Source: Salvator merianae
Taxonomy: Eukaryota > Chordata > Lepidosauria > Squamata > Teiidae
Assembly: GCA_003586115.2 (NCBI GenBank)
Contig: QVOM02000029.1
Span: forward strand, 31,650,625 to 31,714,624
Reading direction: 5' to 3'
Length of the DNA stretch: 64,000 nt
Of the stretch, positions 32,506 through 42,984 are shown in pieces. The notes beneath the pieces were generated by a model, which was given only the letters and a program-made list of their open reading frames with translations, had not been told where the DNA came from and did no database searches. Within the stretch, counting starts at the first letter, position 1; each line of letters begins with the position of its first letter. The position numbers and the translations under genes were made by a program.

Positions 32506-33026
32506 GGGACTTTTCTGCACCTACAGTGAATCCTGATTAGGAGCCCCCATACTTGGCTTCTGGGCCTCACCAATCCACACATTAGTGTAGATCGATGAGG
32601 CTCTGCCCTCTGCTACTGCATTCCATCTGTGTTGGGCGGAGCGTGATCCCAGTCAGGGAGGCCCTGATCAGGACTGCTGGAGAATCTGTTTAAACAGTCT
32701 ACCGGCAGACCAGCAGCAGACTGCTCCAGATCATGGAGATGTGCAGAAGGGACACCTCCCATGTTCGGGACTACTGGGGAGCCCATTTCGACGGCATACC
32801 AAAGTGAACTGCTGAAACGGGTAACCCTAGGGCTCTGAGGCTAGGGACCTTCATATCTATCCCCCACAGCCCAGCCCCAAAGCTCATGTAAGCTTTGGGG
32901 CTGGTGCAGGGTCTGGTCTGGTTCAGCACCGCCATGCGGACAGCTGTTCCAGAGCACACCTTTCCATGGTCTGAACCAGTGGGCCTGGCTGGTGCATACC
33001 CACAGAGAGGTAAGTGCAGAAGAGGC
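32506..33026. mobile_element. TTCTGCAC-family element with CTA duplications
   Basis: Left GGGACTTTTCTGCACCTACA; reverse complement of the right GCCTCTTCTGCACTTACCTC. CTA flanks both ends (32503-32505 and 33027-33029). The interior contains GGGGAGCCCATTTCGACGG and CCCCAAAGCTCATGTAAGC, found in related form at 9190-9680 and 30789-31302. Confidence 0.75.
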
Positions 33027-33120
33027 CTAGCTCTTTAGAGGAAATTATTTTTGTAACCAAGGCTTGAGCACATTTGCCCAGAAGTTCAAAATTATGCCTG
33101 TAATATTAGTCTGAATATAA

Positions 33121-33336
33121 GGCTGTGATCACACAGAGCCAAAACGCCCCATCTCTGAGACGGCTCCGAGATGGCTTTGAGATGGCACTGTTCACACAGC
33201 GGTCTGTCCTTCCCCCTCTCATAAGCATCCTGTTCTAGAAAAGGTGGTTTAGAGAAGGATTGGGAACACGAGGACCACACACTACTGTCTCTGAGGTGCC
33301 TCTGAGCTGCCCCTTTTGTTATGTCTGAACACAGCT
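33121..33336. mobile_element. Harbinger-like foldback, TAA/TTA flanks
   Basis: Left end GGCTGTGATCACACAGAGCC; reverse complement of the right end AGCTGTGTTCAGACATAAC. TAA (33118-33120) and TTA (33337-33339) flank it, matching at two of three bases. The ends resemble those of 36500-37424 (GTGTTCAGAC). Confidence 0.6.
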
Positions 33337-33339
33337 TTA

Positions 33340-34330
33340 GTCTCTTCACCAGGGAGAACGTTTTAAAGAGTGTTGCTACATCATTTGGCCTGTCTTCATT
33401 CATCCATTCTGTTCTGTACCATTCTATTCCGTTCCATTTCGTTCCAGCCACCATTCTTTCTGCACCCACCATTATGGTGTCTGAGGACTCAAGAAGGTTC
33501 TTTTACCCTGCAGGAGGGATTGGTTGTTCCTATTCACTCGGCAGGAAGTCAACACTTTTATCCTATGGGACAAACAGTAGCGACTGTACTGTCAGCAAGA
33601 AAGTGCACTTTTTCTCTTTCTCTGTGGCTTGCACATGGAGGTGCTGTCGGAGAAACTATCTTTGGCCTGACAGACAACAAAAACTAGAGCACACATCAAG
33701 GGAAATGTAAAAGTACTCCTCTGCTAAATATACTGCATTCACAATAAGGACAACCTGTGCAGGAATGTCTCTTTTCATACTCATGTACCAACTGATTGTG
33801 ATCTGCTGGTTTCTTGTTGCTAGGCTCTCTTCTGATGTGTATTATTGGTTACCATATAGGAAAGAGGGTAGGGTTTCTGCACCCTTAATAGTTGTGCAGA
33901 AGAGGACATTTCAGTAGTTGTTGCCTGGGGTACAAGCTACACCTGTTGAAATGCCCTTTTCGTTACAGTTGTGAAAGATGCAGGAACACTTCCCTCTTCT
34001 TCATGTGGTAATCCTACTGTACTAAAGCTCGTGGAGGTTGCAGTAGGACAGTCTTTGTAGTGCCACCACATCTTTGGAATACAAGATTCTCTGCTTGGAG
34101 TTACCAAGGATGAACTTGAGACATCTTGTGTGCAAAGTATAACACATCCACTCAGACTGAAGTGCATCTCCTTGGAAGCTCCAAAGGTGTAGCCCCCAAA
34201 GTTTCCAGTCCCCAAACAGCTCCCAAGGCTTTGGCCCTGGTCCAGAAATGTCTTCTTGCTCTTGGGGTGGCTGTGGATGCTGAAATACTCTCCCCTCCCC
34301 CTCATGTGGATGTATGGAAATTGAAGATGT
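33340..34330. other. Unassigned; degenerate TTCCA-type pentamers
   Basis: At 33398-33450 there is a loose run of CATTC/TTCCA pentamers. The rest is unassigned. Minus-strand frames of 126 and 172 codons overlap this stretch. Confidence 0.35.
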
Positions 34331-34337
34331 AACTTAC

Positions 34338-34515
34338 CTGGTGTCATTTTCAGACCAGTGAGTCCTCTGATGGACTGCCAAAATGGCTGGACATTGGCCA
34401 TGTTTGGTCCATTGGAGGTTTTGCTGGGGCAGAAACAGTGTTCTGGATCCTGCATGGGGGCAAATGCTGCCTTTGGATGAAGCCTAAATGCCTGATATGA
34501 AGCTTCAGCTCCTCC
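34338..34515 (-). other. Candidate exon, low confidence
   Basis: On minus, a CTGCTGTCTGCTAG acceptor-like sequence ends at 34516. A 178-nt stretch without a stop follows, closing with ACACCAG at 34338 next to a consensus donor GTAAGT. The frame reads GGAEASYQAFRLHPKAAF and ends RGLTGLKMTP. It stays open for about 130 codons beyond the donor. The peptide is not recognised. It could be an exon of an unknown or non-coding transcript, or a chance match. No partner exon was found. Confidence 0.2.
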
Positions 34516-34519
34516 CTAG

Positions 34520-35430
34520 CAGACAGCAGTCCAGCTTTTTCCTGATAAAGGTTCTTTTCCTCTCAGTGTGGGCAGGAACCAAACTGTGCTCCTGAATGAC
34601 CAAGCTCCTGTACTCTGCTGACAGAATGGCATCTGTAAACACAAAACAATTCTTTCTTCTTTCTTACAATACAAAAGCCATCTATTAGCTAGCAGCCATA
34701 GCTGCTTTCTGCTCATTTTCTCCTGTGGCTAATGTTTCCAGAAATACCCAAAGGGTCTGATTAAGACAAGGAAGGTGCCCTCTATGCCAGAGACATTTTT
34801 CACATAAGGACAGAGCCGTTTTTTTAAAAAATGGCATATACCTGTTAATAATCTTGTTTGTATTCAGTCTTTTCCCTACCTTTATTTTACCCGATTCAAC
34901 ATTTTATAGAATGATCCCTATATTTTCAAGGTTTCTGCCATATTAAATACACACAGAAAGAAGGAAACCCACCCCCAAAGAAGCTTCATCCAAACAAACG
35001 AGGGCTCCACCCAAGTAGAGGACTGCACCTCAAGGAGAGGACTGTACCCCAGAATGTGTTACTTAAAATGCTATTGCACAAAAATGCTTGTGAAAAGATC
35101 TGACATAGATGGTCCCTGTGTGGGATTTTTTTGTTGGCTGCACTGCTCACTAAGGAAGGTTTGTTACCATGGCAACAAGAAAACCACATGACATCCATGC
35201 TGCCCAGCAAGAGATGCAGGAGCTCTTAAAGATACAAGCAGCAGTAGGCAGGAGGACCTGCCTGTCAGATGATGGCATATTCCACTATATGCTGGACAGT
35301 TTGGTACAACTCGGGAACACCTTGCTGAGGACAAATGGAAGGGATAGAAGGACTGGCTATCCCCCTTCTTTGAAAGATGTGCAAACAGTTCCAGAGAAAG
35401 GGACAAGTCCTTGCTTAACAAAATACATAT
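34520..35430. other. Unassigned non-coding stretch
   Basis: No recognised repeat. Short frames of 60-90 codons on both strands without domains. Confidence 0.35.
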
Positions 35431-35436
35431 CATTCT

Positions 35437-35617
35437 TCATAAGAACATAAGAGGAGCCCTGCTGGATCAGGCCACAGCCCATCTAGTCCAGCATCCTGTC
35501 TCATGCTGTGGCCCACCAATTGCTTCTGGGCATCTGAAGCAGAGGATAAAGGCAAAACCTTCACCTGCTCTCAACTCCCTGCAAATGGCCTTTAGAGACA
35601 TCCTGCCTGTCTCTAAT
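35437..35617 (-). mobile_element. CR1-like LINE tail
   Basis: Starts ATAAGAACATAAGAGGAGCC on plus (reverse of the TTCTTATG tail). CTGCTGGATCAGGCCACAGC, CATCTAGTCCAGCATCCTG and TTCACCTGCTCTCAACTCCC follow. It stops within the 3' UTR, so it is a very short copy. Confidence 0.92.
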
Positions 35618-35869
35618 GCTTTATGAATATTGTCTAATAGTCTGGAGAAAATTTCTAGGGCCTCAAAAGTTTTTTGTGGTTAAGTGCTATCTCAGCCTGG
35701 GCTCATGGATGATTCTGCCAGCTAAACCTGAGGGCCCATTACCTGTGGTTGCGGCTTCTCACTATGTGCAGGATTGGGATCTAGATCTTCTAGCAGCTAT
35801 CTATAGCATCTGCTATTAAGTCTCCTCTTCCCTACCAGTCCCCTTTTCCTAGTGTGTCATGTCTTTTTA

Positions 35870-36499
35870 GATTTTAAGTTTACTTTAGTTTATTAAAAAT
35901 CTATATACTGCTTTACCAACCAAGGTCTCACTGCAGTGAACAGATAATCAAGAGACATAAAACATATTTATATTTAAGCATACGCACAATAAAATAAGCA
36001 AGTACAAGATTATAGGGGGGAAAACCTATTAGAAACCAAAGGCCTGAAAGTATATTCTTTAAGGATGCTCCAAAAAAACAACTAAGGAATGGGCCTAGCG
36101 TATCTCCAGGGAAGGCTGTTCCAGAGACTGGGGGCCATCACTGAAAATGCCCTGTGTTTAATGGTAGATCCATGAGCTCGTTGTGGTAAAAGGACCACAA
36201 GGGAAGCCTCCTCTGAAGATCTTAGCGGATGAGAACAACCATATGGGAGGAAGCAGTCCTGCAAATATTTGGGATCCAATTCATTTAAGGCCTTAAAAGT
36301 CAATATTGCAACTTTGAATTGAGCCTGGATGCAGATTGGTAGCCAAACCAGATCTTTAAGTCTGGAATGATCTGGAAAGTGCCAGACACCTCAGTCAGCA
36401 GTCTAGCTGCAGGGTTTTGGACTAACTCTAATTCCTCTGGCCCTAATCATCTTCAAAGGCAGGCCCATAGAGAGAACACTGCAGAGCAACCTTATCTAA
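35870..36499 (-). mobile_element. L2-like LINE C-terminus and 3' UTR
   Basis: The minus frame 36303-36082 reads TFKALNELDPKYLQDC and RAFSVMAPSLWNSLP, the C-terminal signature of L2/CR1-superfamily ORF2. Farther upstream (36490-36304) the translation gives AARLLTEVSGTF-like and FKVAIL-like segments with frameshifts. The 3' UTR is at 35870-36075. The 5' side is cut by the foldback element at 36500-37424, and LINE-like sequence (AGGTTACATG) resumes just beyond it. Confidence 0.88.
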
Positions 36500-37424
36500 G
36501 GGTGTGTTCAGACTATCTATTTCTGTCACCTTCTGAGAGAATGTGACCCTGGGAGGCCAAAGAGGAAATAAGAAAATTCACCTTATCCCTCCTCCAAGCC
36601 TGTAATGAGGTGATTCTTCAACAGCTGGGAGAAAAGAGCTCTCAGGGCACCTTCAAATTCAGCGGGGAGCACCTCCACCAATTACAGCCTTGAAGGAACC
36701 TATCGGACGATTGGACAGGGAGGGACAGGCACCAGTCAGGTCTTGCCGGCACCAGGCACTTTTGAACTCAATTAAACAGATTGAAGAAACCTGAAACTGC
36801 AACAAAAATCAAACCTCCTATCCTGCCTTCTTTTAGAAATGTACTTAAAAAGCACACCAGACTTCGCGTAATAATGAGGAATGCGGGAGAGAGAGAGAGA
36901 GACTTGAGTTTCAGAATGTTTTTGTTTCACAGCCTTGAAGGCATGGGACAGACAGTCAGAGAGGGTCATCAGCGAGCTCTTGCCGGCACTAGGAACTTTT
37001 GAACTCAATTAAACAGATCTAAGGAAGCTGAAACTGCAAAAATAACTCCTATCCTGCCTTCTTTAGATTAGAAAAGCACACTCGACTTCTTATAATAACG
37101 AGGAGTAGGGAGGGAGGGAGAGAGAGAGACTTGAGTTTCAGAATGATTTTGTTTGCAAACAAAAACCCCTGGCAATTAAGGAGTTAAGGAACTGGAAATT
37201 GCTTCAGCTAAGAGGCGGTGATTTCATACCCAGTGGCCAATCAGTGAGAAGCACCTTTTGCAGTCATGGCGAGTTGTCTGTTGAAGCAAATAGACTGCAC
37301 TACAGGTAATTTATGAATCGAATGAATAGGTAACTGTGTTTGGAAGGCTTTTTTTTGTACACCCAGGAATTATTCGCTCATTTTATTCAGGTGGTTTTAA
37401 AAGATCACTAGTCTGAACACACCC
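36500..37424. mobile_element. 925-bp Harbinger-like element with internal duplication
   Basis: Both ends read GGGTGTGTTCAGACTA inward (left at 36500; right end on the opposite strand at 37424). TAA flanks both sides (36497-36499 and 37425-37427). Internally, a block of about 180-190 bases is repeated in direct orientation (about 36743-36930 and 36980-37156): CTTGCCGGCAC.AGG, TTTTGAACTCAATTAAACAG, TCCTATCCTGCCTTCTTT and ACTTGAGTTTCAGAATG. A GAGA run closes each unit. No transposase frame. Confidence 0.9.
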
Positions 37425-37429
37425 TAAGG

Positions 37430-38070
37430 TTACATGTTGTGAACTACTCTGATGCCCCAGCTACACCTAAGTTTTAAACCGCATTCTTTCAGTAATTCCT
37501 TTCATGGTATTGCATATTAGAATGAACAAAATTAATTAAAATAGGTCTTTCTCCATAGTCCTATATTATAGAGAATTTCACATCTCAAGCCAAATCTGAG
37601 TGTGAACCCACCCAGTCTAGGTTTGCCTCTTGGGCCACTGTCACACCTCAACCTGATAGTTTTTCTTGGACGAACCAGGAACTCATACCATTTTAGACCT
37701 TTTCACACTTACCTTGGCGTGGGGACAAGGCGAAGCAGCTCTAGGAGCACTGCAATCACATCACTGCCAACAGTAGGTGGGCAAGGGCATGCTTGGAAGG
37801 CGAGCCTGTAGAAGAAAAATGTTTTATTTTGTGTTTGAAAAGAAGGCAGTGCAGAGTTTAAAGGGATAGTCCAGCAAGCCTTCTCCAGCTGTAGGGAAGG
37901 AGGAAGGGACAATTCATCTTTTTCCAGGAAAGCAAACTGCTTTTCAACTGATTTAACTTTAGGCAGGCATCGCTCCTCCCAATTTTTTCTCCCTGTGTTA
38001 TTTCATTTTACATCTATAAGACTTCCCCTAACAAAAGGAAAAGGTAAGAACCACCACAATCTGGCACCAC
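37430..38070. other. Unassigned, possibly the rest of the L2-like LINE
   Basis: Directly after the foldback element, AGGTTACATGTTGTGAACTA could continue the LINE, but the similarity is soon lost. TTTTCACACTTACCTTG near 37703 resembles some foldback ends without a partner. Confidence 0.3.
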
Positions 38071-38074
38071 TGCC

Positions 38075-38640
38075 ATAAGAACATAAAAGAACTCCTGCGT
38101 AATCAGGGCATAGTCCTTCTAGTCCAGCATCCCATTTTGCACAGTTGCCCACCATTTGCTTCTGGGCTTTTCCAAGCAGAAGGCTCCCTGCAAAGGTCTT
38201 TTGAGTCATCCGTCCTGTTCCTCTAACTGCAGGCAGTACCAAGGCATTGATTCTAGCAGCCATTGATTCTTGTACTCCTCCATGAATTTCACCCACCCCT
38301 TCTTTAAAGGCTTCCAGTAGTAAATCCCATAGACCAATGACCCATTGGTGAAAAAATATTTGCTCTTCTCAGTCCTAACTTTCCTACCCATCAGTTTCAT
38401 AGAGATCCCTCTGGTTCTAGTATTGTGTGATAGAGATTTTTTTTTTTCTCTAGCGTGCATAATTTTATATACTTCAATCAAGTCACCTCTTGTTGTCATT
38501 TAAAGTTGCAGAGCCCAAGACATTGCAGCCTGATTTCATAAGGGAGGTGTTCCAATTCCCTGATCATTCTGGTTCCCTTTTACTGCACTTTTTCCAGTTC
38601 CACAGTATCCTTTCTGAGTTGTGCTGACCCTTAAGAGCTT
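38075..38640 (-). mobile_element. CR1-like LINE, C-terminus and 3' UTR
   Basis: The longest CR1 copy after 48693-49846. The minus translation 38499-38206 reads TTRGDLIEVYKIMHA and NTRTRGISMKLMGRKV, then KYFFTNGS. Farther upstream (about 38600-38510) the frame-shifted text resembles the 'RMIRELEHLPYEIRL' block before RGDLIEVYKI, the typical CR1 C-terminal order. The tail at 38075 reads ATAAGAACATAAAAG on plus. Confidence 0.92.
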
Positions 38641-39990
38641 TTTTTGCTGCAGTGATAATATCTACATGTGTGTCTCCATGCACACTCGTGCGCACACATA
38701 CACACAGAGAAAGACTGATTATTGTACATGTGAAAATTGGAAAGCATTCAGAACCTGCTTTCTTGTTCTTCAGTCCATACAAGAAAGACTTTAGCACTGA
38801 TCATCTTAAGGTGCAGAAGATCTGGTGGTGGTGGCCGAATTGCACTGCCCATTTCCTGTTCTGTTGTGAGGGTGAGCCCTAACAGATGTCACATGAAACA
38901 AGAGGGAGAAAACTGAAAGGGCTTCTGGGTTTGCTCTCTTTGTGCTTGGTTCATAACATTTATGCTGCAGCCTTTGAATCTCTTGAGACTAAAAAACCTG
39001 CCAATAGCCATGAAGGGTCATGCCTCCATCAGTAGTGATGCTGGATGGATCTACTGTTGGAGAGAAAACCCTGTGGCCAGCATTCACACCAGAAGAACAA
39101 GCTGTAAAGATTGGTAAAAGAACAGACTACAAATGCATAAAATCCACACTGCAGAAATAGTGGACTGTATCAGAAATACAATGGGACCAACACGGAAGGT
39201 CATATTTGAATGTCTTCTCTGTAAACAGATACTGGCTGGAGTCTGAAAAAAAAAAGTTGTATTAGTGCCATCTAAGTTCTGTACAGTGCCAATGCAGTAG
39301 ATCCACACTGGGAGAGCATGGGGTCCATATAGCCATATGCTCCTAAAGCAGGCATCCTGGCCCAGTGCTCATTAGAGAACTGTAAAAGTAGAAACGGAGT
39401 GAGTGCTATGACAGCACCTAATCCCATTCTGCCGTTGCTGTCACTTCAGCTTGTGCAGCTTACTTGAGCCACATTCTTCATGAAGCTTGAATAGCCTCGG
39501 TTTCATCAAACACAAGAAATGGCCCACTTAGGGGGTCATTTTCCATGTTCAGTAAAACCGTCCTAACTAGAAACATCACAGCCAGGGAACAAAAGTTCCA
39601 CAATCTTTGCATGGCCAGGATCAGCATCAGGCTGCCACGTTAAAAAGAACTCTTCTTAGCACATTGCCTGCCATCTTTATCCAGACCCTGCCTATTCTTT
39701 AAGCCTGAGTGCACATCAGCCCTTACTGCAAGCTGCATGAATGCTTTAAACCAAAGTTGCCGATGCTCCTATCAAGTTGAATCAAAGGCAAGAGTCACAG
39801 AAGACTCGGCATTATCCTTTGGAGGTTCTCTTGCTTTAGCTTACAGATTGGAACATTTTCGCCTCAATGTCATTTCAACATTGCTTTAGAAAGAAGAAAA
39901 GAAAAATCTTTTGATTATGTGCCTGAATGGAATCAAGGGGATGCATATGTGAGTGGGCTAGAGTGCCTGTCAGTAGATAAAGAACACACA
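38640..39990. other. Unassigned non-coding stretch
   Basis: Includes a short CACACA-rich patch near 38690-38706. No gene or recognised element. Confidence 0.35.
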
Positions 39991-39995
39991 GGTGC

Positions 39996-40019
39996 GGGGG
40001 GGGGGGNNNNGGGGGGGGG
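39996..40019. other. Poly-G run with a 4-N gap
   Basis: Eleven G, four N (40007-40010) and nine G. This marks an unresolved homopolymer in the assembly. The true length is unknown. The 71-codon frame across it is unreliable. Confidence 0.98.
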
Positions 40020-40212
40020 CGGGGAATGGGACACCGAGACAATTATGCACTTATTCTGGTTTTCACCTCATCCGATTTTGCTATCTTTGAGAGCCGACTT
40101 GCAATTCTCTCAAATAAGTTTGGACCACCTCTGAATTCCAGGTCAGAAAAAAATCGGGAGGCTTATAAGTGCTGACCACCACATGAAGTATCACATCAAC
40201 CGGCTTGTATCA

Positions 40213-40400
40213 GGCTATGTCCAGACAGGATGTAAAAACTTGGGATTGTCCCAGTGCTATGTTGGGATTGCCACACGTGCCCATGGCAATCCCAACATAT
40301 TGGAGTGATTTCCCACAATCACATTATTGCAGGAAAATCAACTCCTAACTCGGGCTTTATGTAGAAAATGTCTAGACATTTGCTTGCGTGATCCGCCGTC
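40213..40400. mobile_element. Foldback element with the TTGGGATTGCCA hairpin
   Basis: A TCA triplet precedes GGCTATGTCCAGACAGGATG. At 40258-40299 there is a hairpin with perfect 16-bp arms (TATGTTGGGATTGCCA and its complement). Equivalent hairpins lie at 24662-24699 and 60965-61002. The right end of the element was not located. Confidence 0.6.
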
Positions 40401-41325
40401 TTGGGAATGGCCACTGCACATGTGCAGGGCCAAACATGCATGGCATCTGCACATGCGTGCAGGGCAGCAATCATGCACTTTGGGTATTTTGTCTTATTGA
40501 AATACCCAGATGTACGTAAGCGCCATCACGGGAGCCAGTGTCCACACCAGTAATTGCTCCCACTTTCCCAACTCTATTGCCTTACTATTTGGGCAACATG
40601 TGATAATTCTGAAGATACTTTATTCCAGAATACCACGAAAATCCAAAATAAACCAGGCCCGTCTGGAGGCAACCTCAAGGAAGCAAGTAATGGCCTTCCT
40701 TTCCTAGATGCATTTGGTATGTTTCCCAGTTGAACAACTAATCTAGAATTGAAGAATGCGGATATAGCCCTGGAGCACGGATATGTTATCTCTCTTTTCC
40801 AGGTAGATTCAAAGGTACAGACACTGAAATCCTGTGCATCCTGCATTGAGCATGACGATTCTGATGGCATAGTAGTCAATCCACAGTTTCCAGAGCTGGC
40901 CTTCTCCACAATATTGTATTTTCTTTGGGGGGAAGAGAGAACAGGACTGTTAAGTCCATACCAAGGGTGTCATGCCTGATGTAAGTCAAGATTTATGGCC
41001 ACCGTGATTACCATGCATTTGTCTTGGGTCTCATCTACAGGTGGAAAAATTGGTGGAAAAATTGTGCAGGGCACCCCAGTCTGAAAGTGTGGCTATACGG
41101 GAAAATGTTGCCAACCTGCCTTCAAAGCATGCCCAGTTTGTGCAATATCTATGCATATATGTGTGTGTGCTGATTACAGGCAAGGGTAGTTTGTGCAAAT
41201 TACCGCTAAGGAAAGTTTGCTCAATTTTTATGCAAAGAGTCTGCCCAGGTTCGTAGAGAGATCGTTTCTGGACCAACGCACATAGCAATCCACATACACA
41301 TCCTTGACTTCTGTACCAGAAAGGA
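40401..41325. other. Unassigned non-coding stretch
   Basis: May include the remainder of the foldback element (CACATGTGCAG and CACATGCGTGCAG near 40420-40460). No gene. Confidence 0.3.
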
Positions 41326-41329
41326 AGAA

Positions 41330-41470
41330 AGTGATTTATTTATGAACACCCTTTCCTCAGAGGTGCTTACCCTGACCATTATGTACACACAACAACCTTG
41401 TGAAGTGAGTTAGACTGAGAGGCACCCAATAAGCTTACATGGGCAAGAGAAATTTGGAAACGCATCTTGG
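41330..41470 (-). mobile_element. Old LINE/SINE tail fragment
   Basis: GTGATTTATTTATGAACACC then ACACAACAACCTTGTGAAGT and GAGTTAGACTGAGAGGCACC resemble the middle of the MIR-like SINE in reverse. Heavily diverged. Confidence 0.5.
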
Positions 41471-41762
41471 AAACACGCTACACATCTTGGAAACATGCTA
41501 CAGCACTATATCATACTGTGCATACCAGACTGGGTGGGGGACCTATGGGTGATTTCGTTGTCATGGACAGACCAGTACTTGATTGCATTTGCCATCAGGG
41601 CTGGCACCAACCACCACAGGAGCAGGACATTTCTCTGTTGATTCACTCACAACAAGTAACAGTGACCAGAAAGAGTCAGGAAGCTATAGGAGCACCTTCC
41701 TGCAGATTTGGTAGGTGGTCAAGTTACAGCCCTGGTCACTTCCCTGGAATGAAGTGTTTCAG

Positions 41763-41952
41763 GCTGTTGACTCAGACAGGCAGGATGCCTCTAAAGGCCA
41801 TTTGCAGGGAGTCGAGAACAGGTAAAGGTTTTGCCTTTACATTCTGCCTGAGAATGCCCCAAAGCCATTGGTGGACCACTGTATGAGACAGACTGCTGGA
41901 CTAGATGGGGGTGGCCTGATCCAGCAAGGCTCCTCTTACGTTCTTATGTTCT
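41763..41952 (+). mobile_element. CR1-like LINE tail
   Basis: GACAGGCAGGATGCCTCTAA, GGTAAAGGTTTTGCC, TTGGTGGACCACTGTATGAG, ACTGCTGGACTAGATGGGGG, CCAGCAAGGCTCCTCTTACG and TTCTTATGTTCT at the 3' end. The octamer tail is well preserved. Confidence 0.92.
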
Positions 41953-41984
41953 AATTCCATTTATGCAAAAAAACCAAAAAAAAG

Positions 41985-42175
41985 AAAAATTATATCCTGC
42001 TTTCTCCCAAGGAGTTCAGGGAAATGAACATAGATTCTCTCCTCTCTTTATTCTTTCTCTTCACTGCAGCCCTGTAAGGTATGTCAGCTTAAGTGGCAGT
42101 GAATGACCCAAGATCACCCAGTGAGCTTCTCATGGAGATCTGAACTCAGAACTCCTGGGTCCTAATTTGATATTC
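41985..42175 (-). mobile_element. MIR-like tRNA-SINE fragment
   Basis: CTTCACTGCAGCCCTGTAAG, CCCAAGATCACCCAGTGAGC, TTCTCATGGAGATCTGAACT and CAGAACTCCTGGGTCCTAAT match the MIR-like SINE of 26714-26940 in reverse, up to the box B region. Confidence 0.7.
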
Positions 42176-42179
42176 TAGT

Positions 42180-42738
42180 TGGTGTCTTATGCCCATTCTC
42201 AACAGCATCTGGAGAGCTGTAAGTTCCCTATTCATTTGCTGTTGTAAAGTCTGAGTAATTGCACTGAATAATTGCTCCTAGGATATGATGCTGCAGCTGT
42301 TTCAGTCAGGATCAAAGGGAAATCAAAATTATTCCAGATACTGTGGGGTCTTCAGATCATTCCTCTTAGATAACATTCTCTATCGACAGCTTGTGGCTTT
42401 TCACATTCTTAATCTGAACCTCCTGAGAGTTCCTTCTGAGAACTGCCTGCCAAGATTTTCTCCTCCTCAGCATAATGTAATTCAGACTTGTGCTCAGATA
42501 TTTGTCATACACCTACAAGCCTCTTTTGTAAGTGAGTGTTAAGGGGATTGCCACCCATTATCCCTATCCTGTATATTAATGCATCTGTCATACAGTTTCA
42601 GGGGGTATTTTTCTCTTGTTCTGTGCATAAGATGTACTTAGCTAGCACCAGCCAGAAATCTGTAGCATAACATCAACATTTGCTGAGAAAGAAGGTAGAA
42701 AGCCTGAGACAAGTAGAAAGAGAAGAACATAAATGATG
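42180..42738. other. Unassigned non-coding stretch
   Basis: No recognised repeat. An 85-codon frame (42285-42542, plus) has no domain. Confidence 0.35.
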
Positions 42739-42739
42739 C

Positions 42740-42980
42740 CCTGCTCTGCTCTGCTCTGCTCTGCTCTTCTTCTTTTCTCTCCATTCCATTCCACTCCTCT
42801 TCTCTTACTCTCTTCTCTTCTCTCCTCCCCTCCACTTTTCTTATCTCCTCTATTTTCTCTTCTTTTCTGCTCTCTTCCCTTCACTCCACTCCCCTTCCCT
42901 CCTCTGCATTGTCGCCCCTCCCCTCTCCTCCTCTCCCTCCTCCCCTCCCCCCACCTCTGCTCGCTCTGCAACCCTCCCCT
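42740..42980. repeat. Pyrimidine tract with (CTCTG)n
   Basis: Five CTGCT units at 42741-42766, then about 210 bases of nearly pure C/T on plus. It is a polypurine/polypyrimidine tract of the kind that can form triplex structures. Glu/Arg-rich frames on minus are by-products. Confidence 0.92.
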
Positions 42981-42984
42981 CCTC

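Noticed and set aside
41467..41886. 139-codon plus frame
   Set aside because: It continues into a CR1 3' UTR and has no recognised domain.
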